Virus record (IMG/VR): IMGVR_UViG_3300043137_000163
Span: 1 to 21,178 of that record
Reading direction: 5' to 3' (one strand)
Origin: a virus
DNA length: 21,178 nt
Positions 19,620 through 21,178 of this stretch are shown one piece after another. The notes under the pieces were generated by a model. The model was given only the letters and a program-made list of their open reading frames with translations, did no database searches and was not told the DNA's origin. A program made the translations under genes and the position numbers. Every line of letters starts with the position of its first letter. Positions within the stretch are counted from its first letter, which is position 1.

Positions 19620-20432
19620 ATGGCTGCTCAACAAGGTTTCGTATACGAGGAAAATGCAACTAAGTTTCTTAAGAAATTTGGTTTATCAGATGGTATTACC
19701 GCTGGCGCTTCGCATACTCGTCCAGATTTAATGCTTACAGTTCGTGGCAAACCGGCCGGTTGCGAACTTAAGATATCACCTACAGCAGGTGGAAGTCTTG
19801 TTATTAAAGCATATGCAAACTCAACACCTCACTGGAAGTTTGGTGAAATTGATCATGACGAAACTGAAAAGCAATTCCTTGCTGATCTAGCAAAGTCTGC
19901 AGGTGTACTAAATGAAATCAATAGAAAATGGGATACGCCAATCTATAACGTTTCAGATAGAACAAAAGACTGGGAACGTCAGATGTTAAAGATTCCATTG
20001 CGTGAACGCTATGACACTGATTTAAAGACATGCCCAGATATCAAGATGCAATTGCCAGCAGATGCAATGACTAAGTACTATAACCTAAAGAATACGTACT
20101 ACATCAACGTTGGTACACACGGCTTTTACTTACTGGGCAATAAAGACCCATTAGGTTTAAATGAAAGAATGAAAAAAGCTGGTCTTCCACTAGTACCAAA
20201 GTTTGAAGATGTATGCAGAATTACAGCACGTGTAAGATGCCAATCAAAAGGTATCACTAAGGCTGATGCTGCAGAAAGATCAAATGGAAGAATTGGCGCT
20301 CAAGGTTATCAATTTACATTTACTATCGAATTTGCGTTACCAAAAAATACAACTCCATATAACATTGCTCCTATCAATGGGACATCAGTTAACATTATGG
20401 AAAACAACGCAAACTACAAATGCTTATTGTAA
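19620..20432 (+). CDS. Late protein with PD-(D/E)XK nuclease-like motif, 270 aa
   Basis: The ATG at 19620 has GGA at 19611-19613 and follows a TATAAATA late promoter. The N-terminal 60 residues carry E10/E11 in a helix, then THTRPD-like SHTRPDLMLTV (P35-D36) and CELKIS (E49-x-K51). This is the spacing of the PD-(D/E)XK nuclease fold. The remaining 200 residues are alpha/beta with Lys- and Arg-rich blocks (SDRTKDWERQM, ITARVRCQSKGITKAD) and a final beta-rich segment (QGYQFTFTIEFALP). Related proteins, I believe, occur beside structural genes in T4-like aquatic phages. Being late-expressed, it could act in DNA processing or be packaged. Catalysis is inferred only from the motif. Confidence 0.7.
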   Translation: MAAQQGFVYEENATKFLKKFGLSDGITAGASHTRPDLMLTVRGKPAGCELKISPTAGGSLVIKAYANSTPHWKFGEIDHDETEKQFLADLAKSAGVLNEINRKWDTPIYNVSDRTKDWERQMLKIPLRERYDTDLKTCPDIKMQLPADAMTKYYNLKNTYYINVGTHGFYLLGNKDPLGLNERMKKAGLPLVPKFEDVCRITARVRCQSKGITKADAAERSNGRIGAQGYQFTFTIEFALPKNTTPYNIAPINGTSVNIMENNANYKCLL

Positions 20433-20441
20433 GAAACAAAA

Positions 20442-21178
20442 ATGAAATCATTTAAGAATTATCTAATTGAAGAGAAGAATACTCACATGACTCACCTTGA
20501 GGATTTAGTCCTTGATGGTGGAGTCAATGGAGCACGTCAAGCAATTAACGCTCTTCAATCATTAAGAGATATGTTAGCTGGTCATCAACCAGCAGAAGCT
20601 AGAACAGGACTGACTGTCAAATGGGATGGTGCACCAGCAGTGTTTGCTGGAACTGATCCACAAGATGGAAAGTTCTTTGTTGCTAAGAAGGGTATCTTTA
20701 ATAAGAACCCAAAGGTTTATAAGTCTCATGCTGATATTGAAGCAGACACTAGTGGTGACCTACAAAAGAAACTAATCATTGCATTTGATAACCTGAAGCT
20801 TTTAGGAATCAAAGGTGTAGTGCAGGGCGATATTATGTTTACTCAAGATGATCTTAAGAGTGAAACTATTGAAGGTGATGAGTATATTACATTCCATCCA
20901 AACACCATCGTTTACGCTGTACCAAAGAATGAGGCCAGTGCTTTGCTTAATGCAAACATTGGTGTAGTTTTCCATACGTCGTACGAGGGTAAATCTTTCG
21001 AAGAAATGAGAGCATCTTATGGCGTTAACGTTGAAGCATTCAAGAAAACCTCAAAGGTCTGGGCTGTATCAGCTGGAGTTGCAGACCTCGGTGGCAGAGC
21101 AACACTCACCTCGAGTGAGACGAAGCAAATCACGAAAGTATTATCCGATGCAGGTAAAATATTCCAGTCTATTGGAAG
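20442..21178 (+). CDS. KWDG-motif protein (DUF6267-like), partial at the right edge
   Basis: The open frame starts at ATG 20442 and runs past the end of the window, giving at least 245 residues. It begins MKSFKNYLIEEKNTHMTHLE and has LQSLRDMLAGH, then TVKWDGAPAVFAG with K60-x-D62-G63, FFVAKKGIF, and GVVQGDIMF. K-x-D-G is motif I of the covalent nucleotidyltransferases (DNA and RNA ligases, capping enzymes), where the Lys carries AMP or GMP; GDIMF could stand at motif III. I recall homologues of unknown function in T4-like cyanophages. The ligase link is a motif-level inference. It follows the previous gene by nine bases and is probably in the same late transcript. Confidence 0.7.
   Translation, partial: MKSFKNYLIEEKNTHMTHLEDLVLDGGVNGARQAINALQSLRDMLAGHQPAEARTGLTVKWDGAPAVFAGTDPQDGKFFVAKKGIFNKNPKVYKSHADIEADTSGDLQKKLIIAFDNLKLLGIKGVVQGDIMFTQDDLKSETIEGDEYITFHPNTIVYAVPKNEASALLNANIGVVFHTSYEGKSFEEMRASYGVNVEAFKKTSKVWAVSAGVADLGGRATLTSSETKQITKVLSDAGKIFQSIG

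Noticed and set aside
1-21178. CRISPR arrays, insertion sequences, introns or inteins
   Set aside because: No regularly spaced direct repeats or transposase genes were seen. Genes 43, 41, uvsX and 42 read through without inserted domains.

Overview
The window is a gene-dense, AT-rich stretch of a T4-like myovirus genome. Every supported gene is on the + strand, most neighbours overlap by a few bases (often as ATGA), and the set includes clear homologues of T4 DexA, gp62, RegA, gp43, gp42, dCMP deaminase, alpha-glucosyltransferase, UvsX and gp41. The presence of Hsp20, ThyX, a MazG-like protein and a small gene between uvsX and 41 recalls the marine and freshwater T4-like phages (cyanophage and pelagiphage relatives). 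The 42 and agt homologues are instead a feature of phages with glucosylated hydroxymethylcytosine DNA. The host cannot be named from this sequence.

Layout. 1-1701: two tiny genes, then dexA, 62 and regA. 1702-1901: a 200-base gap with several hairpins, a candidate structured leader RNA for hsp20. 1902-3538: hsp20, a micro-ORF, a CUUCGG hairpin, a GNAT acetyltransferase and two small genes, the second possibly Sm-like. 3539-6299: a promoter placed so close to gene 43 that the polymerase mRNA should be leaderless, then gene 43 and a small gene holding a 32-base inverted repeat. 6282-8150: a promoter, a MazG-like pyrophosphohydrolase, an unknown gene and an archaeo-eukaryotic-type (AEP) primase-like protein. 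8151-12917: a promoter and a seven-gene run: GIY-YIG nuclease, PD-(D/E)XK nuclease, dATP/dGTP diphosphohydrolase-like protein, dCMP hydroxymethylase, dCMP deaminase, DNA alpha-glucosyltransferase and a C5-cytosine-methyltransferase-like protein. 12918-18165: a promoter, uvsX, a small gene, helicase gene 41, four tiny genes (two with Cys pairs), thyX and a nucleotide-sugar epimerase, closed by a strong terminator. 18239-19556: a promoter and five small genes ending in a HExxH metallopeptidase, closed by a second terminator. 19588 onward: a T4-type late promoter fused to that terminator, a PD-(D/E)XK-like late gene and a KWDG-motif protein that runs off the window.

How the genes work together. 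The window combines a replisome (43, 62, 41, UvsX, primase-like), nucleotide supply (dCMP deaminase feeding dUMP to ThyX; gp42 making hm-dCMP; two NTP pyrophosphohydrolase-type proteins that could remove unwanted dNTPs), DNA hypermodification (42 then agt) and nucleases that could degrade unmodified host DNA. The most notable local feature is a cytosine-C5-MTase-like gene translationally coupled to the glucosyltransferase gene in a phage predicted to replace cytosine.

Regulation. Three promoters share a CCTGTAC box at -35 and TATAATAGAT at -10. In two of them the -35 region sits inside a small hairpin whose stem covaries. A classic T4 late TATAAATA box marks the switch to late genes near the right end.
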